11,550 nucleotides of DNA. Origin: Clostridia bacterium (GTDB lineage Bacteria; Bacillota; Clostridia; Christensenellales; UBA1242). The translations under genes were made by a program, and so were the position numbers. Numbering within the stretch: the stretch's first letter is position 1; each line of letters opens with the position of its first letter. The stretch is taken from NCBI GenBank assembly GCA_016290255.1, contig JAEETG010000064.1, positions 1 through 11,550 on the forward strand, in the 5' to 3' direction. Below are positions 6,570 to 11,550 of this stretch, piece by piece. The notes beneath the pieces were generated by a model, which did not search any database, had not been told where the DNA came from, and was given only the letters and a program-made list of their open reading frames with translations.

Positions 6570-7382
6570 ATGATTAAAATAGAAAAAGTTAAAAACAGAG
6601 TGACAGGCAAAGAAATAGACTTTGTTTTGCCAGATAGTTTGGCTGTTGCAACAATTGGAATGAGAAACCCAAAAAACAGTTGGAACAAAACAGACAGTTT
6701 CTATGATGAAGAACAATATGTTTTAGGCGACAACGACATTCGCCTTGCCACAACACTTTCTCAAGCTGGTCCAGTTCACGGAAAGTTTGTTAGGCAAATT
6801 TATGTTTGTGCCGACATCACAGCACCACTTTATTGGTGGAAAGAGTTCGACACCTACAAAGTTGGAACAGTTGCAAACAGCACATCAACAATGCACAAAC
6901 TCACATCAAGAGATATCACAATGGAAGACCTAAGTTATGACAAATGTCTTCCTGAGGCAAAAAACTCTTTGGAAGCAACAGTTGTTGTGTGCAACAGCCT
7001 AAGAAGAAAATATGTTGAAGCAACTCAAAAGAAAGACCCAAAAGCAAGAGATTATTGGTATTCTCTCATTCAAACACTTCCATCAAGTTATAACCAAACA
7101 AGAACTGTTACCATGAACTATGAAGTTTTGAGTGGAATGTATGAATACAGAAAAACGCACAAACTTGATGAGTGGAGAGAGTTTTGTTCATGGATTGAAA
7201 CTCTTCCATATGCAAAAGAGTTAATCATTAGAAAAGATAACTCCAAAGAAAAGGCGGAAGAAAAACCGGCAAAAGTGGAAACAAAACCAGCAACAGCAGA
7301 AACAAAACAAGAAGAGAAAAGCCCAAAAAAGGCAGCAAAAAAATCCAAAAGTGGCACTATGGATTGGGATTTCTTGCTATAG
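6570..7382 (+). CDS. Conserved Firmicutes/phage-type protein (possible ThyX-like fold) with disordered tail and acidic tip
   Basis: 270-residue protein. The first 222 residues are globular and match, from memory, a family of uncharacterised proteins common in Firmicutes genomes and phages, with highly conserved segments ITAPLYWWKEFDTYKVGT (83-100), STSTMHKL (104-111), LPSSYNQTRTVTMNYEVL (170-187) and HKLDEWREFCSWIETLPY (197-214). The order His70...Ile...Pro...Trp-Trp...Ser-x-Ser-x-x-His loosely recalls flavin-dependent thymidylate synthase ThyX, but the classical RHRxxS motif is absent; the fold link is a guess. Residues 223-262 are a Lys/Glu/Pro/Ala linker, surely disordered, ending in a hydrophobic acidic tip SGTMDWDFLL. 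Start: AAGGAG eight bases upstream, own promoter. No terminator lies between it and the 58-residue gene 73 bases downstream. Secure as a gene; activity unknown. Confidence 0.88.
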   Translation: MIKIEKVKNRVTGKEIDFVLPDSLAVATIGMRNPKNSWNKTDSFYDEEQYVLGDNDIRLATTLSQAGPVHGKFVRQIYVCADITAPLYWWKEFDTYKVGTVANSTSTMHKLTSRDITMEDLSYDKCLPEAKNSLEATVVVCNSLRRKYVEATQKKDPKARDYWYSLIQTLPSSYNQTRTVTMNYEVLSGMYEYRKTHKLDEWREFCSWIETLPYAKELIIRKDNSKEKAEEKPAKVETKPATAETKQEEKSPKKAAKKSKSGTMDWDFLL

Positions 7383-7408
7383 ATAATAGATAAAGTTTGA
7401 AAAAGCTA

Positions 7409-7437
7409 TTGATATCAAATAAACGCTGTGTTATAAT
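7409..7437 (+). promoter_or_regulatory. Near-consensus promoter of the 7456-8677 gene pair
   Basis: -35 TTGATA (7409-7414), 17-base spacer ending in extended TGT, perfect -10 TATAAT (7432-7437). It leaves a leader of only about 12 bases before the ATG at 7456. It is internal to the possible longer transcript from 6512. Confidence 0.85.
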
Positions 7438-7455
7438 GAAAATAGAGGTGGAAAA

Positions 7456-7632
7456 ATGAGCGAAAATGTTAAAGAGGATATGGAAATCATAACAAAAGCT
7501 GGGCAAAACTATGAGGCTGAGCAAATTGCAAGTGCAATAAGAAGAGATGCTTACAAAAAAATGGTTGAACAAGCTGTTAAAGAATTGGAACAAAAGGGAA
7601 TGAAAGGAAAAGATTTGGACCTTTTGTTGTAA
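7456..7632 (+). CDS. Small 58-residue acidic/helical protein
   Basis: Short complete reading frame, easily missed because of its size: ATG at 7456, TAA at 7630-7632. It is preceded by a good site (AGAGGTGG, about six bases upstream) and by a near-consensus promoter, and the next gene starts 13 bases after its stop with its own GGAGGTG. The translation is mainly a charged amphipathic helix (EDMEIITKAGQNYEAEQI, then IRRDAYKKMVEQAVKELEQ), then a Gly/Lys turn and the C-terminal KDLDLLL. No membrane helix or cysteine. The tip resembles the DWDFLL end of the protein encoded upstream. I know of no family for it; it could be an adaptor or subunit partner of the coiled-coil protein that follows. Confidence 0.82.
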   Translation: MSENVKEDMEIITKAGQNYEAEQIASAIRRDAYKKMVEQAVKELEQKGMKGKDLDLLL

Positions 7633-7645
7633 TGGAGGTGAAAAC

Positions 7646-8677
7646 ATGAGTGTTGAATCAAAACAAAAATTAATACACGAAATACAAAAAAGATTAAGTG
7701 CATATGGTATTGAAGTTGATGACGTTAAAATCGACTTAGATGATAAGAGTCAAGGTTATTCAGATGATGAAATGATTGATTTATTGGTTGATAACAAAGA
7801 AAACGCAGAAGAGTTTGAAAGGATTTTGCAAAACATTGAAAAAAATGCAAAAGAAATTCAAAAACAGAAAAAAGTTATTTTTAGGCAGGAAGATCAGTCA
7901 AAAGATGAAATCACTGCAAACGCATTTGAAATGTTTGTTGCAGGGCCTAGCGAGAAAACTTTGAAAGCTTTGAAAAAATCAAGAATGGCTGAATATAAAA
8001 GGCTTTTCGATGATGGCGTTATAGGGACTCAAGAGGAATTAAATATTCTTGAAAACGCATTGAATTTGGCATATGATGTTGATTTGAGTGCAATCAGAGT
8101 TGATAGTTTTTTTGGAAAACTACACGATGGTGTCGAAGAAAAAAGCAAAGCCTTTTTTGATGAGTTGAAAGAATTTGAAGATGGCGTAAATGAATATGAG
8201 GAAATGTTTTTGTATTTTCAAAAAACAAGCAAATCAATTCAAGAGTTTGAAGAAAAATTTAACAAATATGTTGAGGGTTACAACAAAGAGCACGAAAGAA
8301 ACTTATTAAATCAAGATAAAAAGTTGTTTAAAGACAAAAAAGAGTTGGAAACAATTTATAACGAAGACAAATTAACATACAAAAAGATTTTAGAAAGCAT
8401 GAACGCACTTGAAAAAAGTTATCAAAAACTTTTGGATTATGGTGACACAGTAAAGCCAAAAGAACTATCTGAAGTTGTTAAACATATGTGTTGTTGTGAT
8501 GTTAGAAACCCTAGAATTAAAAAATCAGATCTAGAAGCGGAAAGCGTTATCTACAACAACATGGAAAGGTTGTTTTTGAAAGGTTGCGAACGCCAGTTGT
8601 CTGCAAGGCAACACTATAAAGATGTTGAAGCAGAAATAACAAGTTATAAAAAAGTTTCTCATGAACGTGAGGCATAA
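7646..8677 (+). CDS. Coiled-coil-rich hypothetical protein, 343 residues
   Basis: Acidic, strongly helical protein that I do not recognise. An N-terminal region (1-50) is followed by a first coiled-coil-like stretch (about 50-80, ENAEEFERILQNIEKNAKE) and a long central helical region (about 155-275) rich in Glu/Lys/Phe. A distinctive cysteine triplet is at C282-C284 (HMCCCDVRNPRI), followed by a helical C-terminus. No signal peptide or transmembrane segment, so probably cytoplasmic. The start has GGAGGTG with ideal spacing, and the gene begins 13 bases after the 58-residue gene, so the two are almost certainly co-translated from one transcript. The pattern suggests a structural or scaffold-type protein, but that is only inference. 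A strong bidirectional terminator overlaps its stop codon. Confidence 0.88.
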   Translation: MSVESKQKLIHEIQKRLSAYGIEVDDVKIDLDDKSQGYSDDEMIDLLVDNKENAEEFERILQNIEKNAKEIQKQKKVIFRQEDQSKDEITANAFEMFVAGPSEKTLKALKKSRMAEYKRLFDDGVIGTQEELNILENALNLAYDVDLSAIRVDSFFGKLHDGVEEKSKAFFDELKEFEDGVNEYEEMFLYFQKTSKSIQEFEEKFNKYVEGYNKEHERNLLNQDKKLFKDKKELETIYNEDKLTYKKILESMNALEKSYQKLLDYGDTVKPKELSEVVKHMCCCDVRNPRIKKSDLEAESVIYNNMERLFLKGCERQLSARQHYKDVEAEITSYKKVSHEREA

Positions 8678-8711
8678 AAAAAGAGATTGAAAAAGTTCAA
8701 TCTCTTTTTTT
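8676..8711. terminator. Bidirectional terminator between convergent operons
   Basis: Perfect 16-bp stem, arms 8676-8691 and 8696-8711, loop AAAG. Each arm ends in seven A/T, so it has an A-tract and a U-tract for either direction. The stop codons of both the coiled-coil gene (8675-8677) and the amidohydrolase-like gene (8710-8712) lie in its outer ends. It serves both. Confidence 0.93.
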
Positions 8712-9348
8712 ATTTTTGCTCAACATAGCAAATCCAATCTAAAATGGTCTCCAACAGTTTTTGAAATTTTGGAAAGTTTTCTTTTTTGTTTGTGATTTCA
8801 CAATTGATTTCAATTTGCAATGACCAAACTCCAAATTTATTTGCTGCAAAGCCAGAAATAGTGTTGCCACCGCCCATAAATGGTTGGTCAACAGACACCT
8901 TAAAGTTGATTTTAGTTAAGTTTTTTAACAAAACATCAAAGGCTTTTTCATCAGTTTTTATGTTTTGCCCAAGGTGAGTGCCAAGGTTTATGTCGCATTC
9001 TCTTTTTGCTGCTAGGCCGTGAATATCCAAAACATACTTTATGTTTTTGTCTTTAATGATTTTTCCTAAATCGCTTTTATATGAAGATGTTTCATCAAAG
9101 TTGGCATCATCACCATTATTTTTTGTTTTGGCAATAAGGTGGCAGTTTGAGTGATTTTTCAAATATAGTGCTGTGGCAAGCGAACCAATTTCTTTGAATT
9201 TGAGTTTTCCTAGCCTTAGTTGTGAAACGCCGTGTGGGGCAGAGAGAAGAATGTTGTTTTTTCCTTCTAAAATCACATGGTCTTTGTTTTTGTTTACGCT
9301 TGCAAAATCTTTTCTGTTTTTGTGAACACTATTAAAAGTTGTTTTCAT
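8710..9348 (-). CDS. N-formylglutamate amidohydrolase (FGase)-like protein
   Basis: 212-residue member of the N-formylglutamate amidohydrolase superfamily, zinc-dependent hydrolases related to carboxypeptidases. Visible motifs: SAPHG (H39), DDANFD (80-85), LDIHG (D108, H110), NLGTHLG (121-127), a glycine-rich MGGGNT (158-163) and the C-terminal QIEIN (E180, N182); H39 and H110 are likely metal ligands and D108/E180 likely catalytic or binding residues. Classical members release formate from N-formylglutamate in histidine degradation (HutG), but no hut genes are near, and many family members act on other or unknown substrates. No signal peptide. The start is supported by GGAGGAGAT directly upstream. 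It begins 18 bases after the stop of the 9367-9813 gene, in the same transcription unit, and has no promoter of its own. Confidence 0.87.
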   Translation of the reverse strand: MKTTFNSVHKNRKDFASVNKNKDHVILEGKNNILLSAPHGVSQLRLGKLKFKEIGSLATALYLKNHSNCHLIAKTKNNGDDANFDETSSYKSDLGKIIKDKNIKYVLDIHGLAAKRECDINLGTHLGQNIKTDEKAFDVLLKNLTKINFKVSVDQPFMGGGNTISGFAANKFGVWSLQIEINCEITNKKENFPKFQKLLETILDWICYVEQK

Positions 9349-9366
9349 ATCTCCTCCGCAAAAACA

Positions 9367-9813
9367 TTATTTTTCTAATAAAAAATATTTTGAATAGTCT
9401 TTATATTCCACCTTAAGAACATCAATAGGTTTCATCTCTTTATAGCTTTTCCATTGCTTTGAGCCTTTTGGGGAATTAACCATATCATCGGTTTTCTTTA
9501 GAACGTAAACAAAACCAGTGATGTTTTCATCAATTCTCACATTTTTCATTTTCATTTTGATTTCACTTTCGCTTGTTGGAATGCTGAAAGACCAGTTTAG
9601 CCCTTTGCTGTTTTTTATGATTTCGTCTTTAAACGCGTAAGGTATGGCAGCCAAAAAATCGTCTGTCAAAAAAATTGCTGTGTCTATGTTTTCTTTTGTG
9701 TTGTTGGAGTCATTTGACAGCATTGGGGTTAACACAGAAAGTTTTTTTGAACTCCCGTGGAACATATATTCCTTATTTTTGTTGTCGATATAATCTTTAA
9801 TATGTTTTTCCAT
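9367..9813 (-). CDS. Small protein, possibly of ADP-ribosyltransferase-like fold
   Basis: 148-residue cytoplasmic protein. The N-terminal pattern YMFHGSSKKLSVLTP (16-30), then AIFLTDDFLAAIPYAF (46-61), recalls the start of PARP/ART folds, where an H-G-S/T strand is followed some residues later by an (I)-(Y/F)-x-(A/T) strand and an Ala-rich helix; H19 would be the NAD-contacting His. GFVYVLKK (99-106) and PIDVLKVEYKDYSKYF (128-143) match a group of Firmicutes hypothetical proteins that I remember with the same HGS start. I cannot point to a definite catalytic Glu, so activity is uncertain. It is first in a two-gene operon with the amidohydrolase-like gene (18-base gap). Start supported by AGAGGTC and a promoter at 9834-9862. 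The gene is secure; the fold is an inference. Confidence 0.85.
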   Translation of the reverse strand: MEKHIKDYIDNKNKEYMFHGSSKKLSVLTPMLSNDSNNTKENIDTAIFLTDDFLAAIPYAFKDEIIKNSKGLNWSFSIPTSESEIKMKMKNVRIDENITGFVYVLKKTDDMVNSPKGSKQWKSYKEMKPIDVLKVEYKDYSKYFLLEK

Positions 9814-9833
9814 TTTGTGACCTCTTTTGTTTT

Positions 9834-9862
9834 ATCATAACAAATAATAAAATAAAAGTCAA
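9834..9862 (-). promoter_or_regulatory. Promoter of the 9813-8710 operon
   Basis: Minus strand: -35 TTGACT (9857-9862), 17-base spacer ending in extended TGT, -10 TATGAT (9834-9839), some 20 bases before the start codon. Confidence 0.78.
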
Positions 9863-9925
9863 AAAATTTTTTCCCAATGTTTTTTCAAAATATTTATAAA
9901 AATATTAGTTAATAAATCAATTTAT

Positions 9926-9954
9926 TTTACACAAAAGAAAAATTATGTTATAAT
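9926..9954 (+). promoter_or_regulatory. Promoter of the short-chain dehydrogenase
   Basis: -35 TTTACA (9926-9931), 17-base spacer ending in extended TGT, perfect -10 TATAAT (9949-9954). Two AT-only inverted repeats (9889-9906 and 9911-9926) lie just upstream, in the divergent gap; whether they are operators cannot be told. Confidence 0.82.
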
Positions 9955-9981
9955 AAAATCATTAATAATGGAGGTGATCTT

Positions 9982-10722
9982 ATGGGGAGATTAGAGAATA
10001 AAGTTTGCATAATAACTGGTGCAAACTCTGGTTTTGGCGAAGAAATGACCAGGCTTTTTGCAAAAGAGGGGGCGCATGTTATTGCTGCGGATTATAACCC
10101 TGAAATTTTAACAAAATATAAGGGCAGTGGGCTAGATGTTACTCCTGTTGTTTGTGATGTAACAAAAGAAGACCAAGTTAAAAAAATGGTTAAAGTTGCA
10201 AAAGACAAATTTGGAAGGCTTGATGTTTTGTGCAACAACGCAGGAATTAACAACAAAAAACCATACAGAGTTCATGAATACCCTGTTGAAGAGTGGGACA
10301 TGCTTTATAATGTTCTTGTGAGAGGTGCTTTTCTTGTTATGAAAGAATGTCTAAAACTAATGCTTAAGTCTGGTGGCGGAAGCATTGTTAACACTGGTTC
10401 AATTGGTGGATTTAGAGCAACTGTTGGTTCAACTGCTTATTGTTCTGCCAAGGGTGCAATTAGAATGATGACAACCAACGCAGCAGCAGAGTATGTTAAA
10501 GACAACATTAGAATTAACTCAGTTTGCCCTGGAATTTTTAACACAGCAATTTTGAAAGGGCTTCAACCTGATGTTCTTGAATTCTTGGCAAATCAAGTTC
10601 CAATGGGATATATTGGTAACCCAATTGATATGGCATATTTGGCATTATTCCTGGCAAGCGATGAGTCTAAATATATAACTGGTCAATCAATTTTAATTGA
10701 CGGTGGAAGAAGTTGTATGTAA
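9982..10722 (+). CDS. Short-chain dehydrogenase/reductase (SDR), classical type
   Basis: 246-residue NAD(P)-dependent oxidoreductase of the classical SDR family, full length. The Rossmann glycine motif is TGANSGFG (12-19); D37 at the end of the second strand favours NAD(H) over NADP(H). NNAG is at 85-88, and the catalytic tetrad is N110, S140, Y153 and K157 (YCSAK). The C-terminal part has the usual RINSVCPG (177-184) and ITGQSILIDGG (232-242). It resembles FabG, glucose dehydrogenase and hydroxysteroid dehydrogenase-like enzymes; the substrate cannot be assigned. It is probably not the fatty acid synthesis FabG, since no other fab gene accompanies it and it has its own unit, although acpP lies nearby on the other strand. 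Start: GGAGGTGATC, near-perfect site. Own promoter and terminator. Confidence 0.95.
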   Translation: MGRLENKVCIITGANSGFGEEMTRLFAKEGAHVIAADYNPEILTKYKGSGLDVTPVVCDVTKEDQVKKMVKVAKDKFGRLDVLCNNAGINNKKPYRVHEYPVEEWDMLYNVLVRGAFLVMKECLKLMLKSGGGSIVNTGSIGGFRATVGSTAYCSAKGAIRMMTTNAAAEYVKDNIRINSVCPGIFNTAILKGLQPDVLEFLANQVPMGYIGNPIDMAYLALFLASDESKYITGQSILIDGGRSCM

Positions 10723-10738
10723 TATTTACAAAACAAAG

Positions 10739-10772
10739 AAAAAACACATTAAGAACCCTTAATGTGTTTTTT
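10739..10772 (+). terminator. Terminator of the SDR gene
   Basis: Perfect 15-bp stem, arms 10739-10753 and 10758-10772, loop AACC, ending in six T. It begins 17 bases after the stop codon. Confidence 0.92.
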
Positions 10773-10822
10773 GTTTCATATAAAAAATAAAAAGTGCGTA
10801 AAGTTATTTTTTGGCAATAAAA

Positions 10823-10848
10823 AACCTAAATCAAGTTCGATTTAGGTT
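10823..10848 (-). terminator. Terminator after tRNA-Ser
   Basis: Stem AACCTAAATC/GATTTAGGTT (10823-10832 and 10839-10848), loop of six, followed on the minus strand by TTTTTTATT. It is seven bases beyond the CCA end of the tRNA and would end the acpP-tRNA transcript. Confidence 0.9.
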
Positions 10849-10854
10849 CTTGTT

Positions 10855-10942
10855 TGGCGGAAGGCTAGGGATTCGAACCCCAGGATGCTCTCACATCAAC
10901 GGTTTTCAAGACCGCCGCTTTCGACCGCTCAGCCAGCCTTCC
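10855..10942 (-). tRNA. tRNA-Ser (anticodon UGA)
   Basis: On the minus strand the acceptor stem GGAAGGC pairs with GCCTTCC, followed by discriminator G and an encoded CCA (10855-10857). The D arm has CTGAGCGGTC. The anticodon stem GCGGT/ACCGT encloses the loop CTTGAAA with anticodon TGA (UCA/UCG-type serine codons). The long variable arm (about TGATGTGAGAGCATC) is the class II feature expected of serine tRNAs. The T arm is GGGGTTCGAATCCC. Total 88 nt. It is 29 bases downstream of acpP on the same strand, with no promoter or terminator between. The serine synthetase gene is also in this window. Confidence 0.97.
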
Positions 10943-10948
10943 ATGTTT

Positions 10949-10963
10949 GGTGGGTTTTCCACC
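10949..10963 (-). other. Short hairpin between acpP and tRNA-Ser
   Basis: GGTGG/CCACC stem (10949-10953 and 10959-10963) with a five-base loop. It lacks a U-tract, so it is not a terminator. It could protect the acpP mRNA 3' end after the tRNA is cut off, which is inference. Confidence 0.4.
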
Positions 10964-10971
10964 GATTTCAA

Positions 10972-11220
10972 TTATTTCTTTTCAGGTTTTTGTCCTATTT
11001 TTGCTTCAACATAATCAGCAAGTGCTCCAATAACCAAAAGGTTTTTTGCATCTTCGTCAGGAACACTAATTTTGAATTCGTCTTCAAGCGCAATAAGCAT
11101 TTCAACAATGTCGAGTGAGTCTGCTTTCAAATCATTGATGATGTGTGACTCTCTTGTTATTTTCTCTTTGTCTATGTTCATTTGATCTGCTAGTAATTCT
11201 TGAATTCTTTCAAATACCAT
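10972..11220 (-). CDS. acpP: Acyl carrier protein
   Basis: 82-residue acidic, four-helix carrier of fatty acid (or related) synthesis. The phosphopantetheine attachment serine is S35 in the motif ADSLDIVEMLIALEDEF, and the remainder matches the family (ISVPDEDAKNLLVIGALADYV). Acyl chains are carried as thioesters on the 4'-phosphopantetheine added by holo-ACP synthase. I chose the ATG at 11220 because AAAGGAGAT (11227-11235) lies six bases from it, giving the normal family length; an in-frame upstream start (11250) would add ten residues that overlap the -10 box and this site. It has its own promoter (11249-11277). tRNA-Ser follows on the same strand, apparently in the same transcript. It could be a specialised ACP, since no other fatty acid genes are adjacent, but the sequence looks housekeeping. 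Confidence 0.95.
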   Translation of the reverse strand: MVFERIQELLADQMNIDKEKITRESHIINDLKADSLDIVEMLIALEDEFKISVPDEDAKNLLVIGALADYVEAKIGQKPEKK

Positions 11221-11226
11221 TTTTGT

Positions 11227-11235
11227 ATCTCCTTT
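11227..11235 (-). promoter_or_regulatory. Ribosome binding site deciding the acpP start
   Basis: AAAGGAGAT on the minus strand, six bases before the ATG at 11218-11220. It excludes the longer in-frame start at 11250. Confidence 0.85.
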
Positions 11236-11248
11236 ATGCGATAAGCAC

Positions 11249-11277
11249 ATTATATCAAAAAAATATGCCTTTGTCTA
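11249..11277 (-). promoter_or_regulatory. Promoter of acpP (and probably tRNA-Ser)
   Basis: Minus strand: -35 TAGACA (11272-11277), 17-base spacer ending in extended TGA, perfect -10 TATAAT (11249-11254), about 29 bases before the ATG. Confidence 0.8.
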
Positions 11278-11337
11278 GTAAGTTTTAAAAAAATATTTGA
11301 AAAAATGGGGTGAACATGCGTTTTTGCTTGTTTGAAC

Positions 11338-11367
11338 AAAAAATAGAGCAGTGGTGCTCTATTTTTT
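11338..11367 (-). terminator. Terminator of the M23 peptidase gene
   Basis: Stem of 13 bp, arms 11338-11350 and 11355-11367, loop GTGG; on the minus strand it follows the TAA stop directly and runs into TTTTTTGTT. It separates this gene from acpP. Confidence 0.9.
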
Positions 11368-11550
11368 TATTCACTTTCTTTTTCGGTTAGGTCTAGATAT
11401 TCATTTGGGTCAACATTTTCGCCATTTAGCCAAGTTTCTAGGTGCAAATGTGGGCCATCGCTTGCTTCACTTTTTGCAGTTGCAGAAACTTTTCCAATTA
11501 CATCTCCGCGTTTAACTTTGTCGCCAGGTTTCACTGGTGGGTCATTTTGA
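11367..11550 (-). CDS. M23 (LytM-type) peptidase, C-terminal part (5' end outside window)
   Basis: Only the last 60 residues are present. They match the end of a LytM/M23 zinc endopeptidase domain: VKPGDKVKRGDVIGKVSATA, then SDGPHLHLETWLNGENVDPNEYL. The H-x-H pair (PHLHLE) supplies the second zinc/catalytic motif; the first (H-x3-D) would be outside the window. These enzymes cut peptidoglycan cross-bridges or stem peptides outside the membrane. The SEASDGPHLHLE segment and the DPNEYL ending resemble SpoIIQ of Clostridia, which retains active-site residues, but too little is visible to claim that. A short Glu/Lys-rich tail (LTEKESE) ends the protein, and a strong terminator follows the stop. 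No start is visible. Confidence 0.88.
   Translation of the reverse strand, partial: QNDPPVKPGDKVKRGDVIGKVSATAKSEASDGPHLHLETWLNGENVDPNEYLDLTEKESE

Noticed and set aside
9889..9926. AT-only inverted repeats upstream of the SDR promoter as possible operators
   Set aside because: Stems of about seven A/T pairs are expected by chance in such AT-rich sequence; position near the -35 box is suggestive but not enough.
10811..11014. Plus-strand reading frame across the tRNA-Ser region
   Set aside because: It runs antisense through the tRNA and its terminator and into acpP; the translation (LGIRTPGCSHINGFQDRR) is the well-known spurious product of an antisense tRNA.
11315..11392. Short plus-strand frame starting at an ATG after GGGGTG
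   Set aside because: It crosses the M23 gene terminator and its 3' end on the opposite strand; only about 24 codons and no promoter.
1..11550. Mobile elements, CRISPR arrays, toxin-antitoxin pairs of known type
   Set aside because: No transposase, integrase, regularly spaced repeats or recognised toxin families are seen; the ART-like gene is only a fold resemblance.

Overview
The window is AT-rich, with strong GGAGG-type ribosome binding sites, sigma-A type promoters that all have 17-base spacers, and U-tract hairpin terminators after most genes. TGA is used as a stop (gene ending at 4984), so the standard bacterial code applies. This fits a low-GC Firmicute, most likely an uncultured or gut member of the Clostridia; the assignment is inferred from protein resemblance and sequence style, not from a marker gene search.

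Left part (1-3549, plus strand), housekeeping: the 3' part of seryl-tRNA synthetase (serS), then radC ten bases later, then a long U32-family protein of the RlhA/YdcP type. This last gene meets an opposing gene with no base between the two stop codons.

Middle part (3550-9813), an accessory stretch of poorly characterised genes. On the minus strand lie a two-pass membrane protein, an unrecognised cysteine-containing protein, a transglutaminase-like protein with a complete Cys/His/Asp set, and a four-helix membrane protein with a C-terminal SHOCT module. Most have their own promoter and each is followed by a terminator. On the plus strand, 6570-8677 holds three genes with no terminator between them: a 270-residue conserved protein, a 58-residue small protein and a 343-residue coiled-coil protein. 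The first two end in a similar acidic/hydrophobic tip (D-x-D-x-L-L). Facing them on the minus strand is a two-gene operon: a small protein resembling the ADP-ribosyltransferase fold, and an N-formylglutamate-amidohydrolase-like protein. These two blocks share one bidirectional terminator.

Right part (9982-11550): a short-chain dehydrogenase with its own promoter and terminator (plus strand); then on the minus strand acpP (acyl carrier protein), followed downstream by tRNA-Ser(UGA) with no terminator between them; and finally the C-terminal end of an M23 peptidase cut by the window edge. I see no mobile element, CRISPR array or rRNA, and no gene-free stretch longer than about 170 bases. The most promising material for something new is the 6570-8677 gene set and the adjacent 8710-9813 pair.
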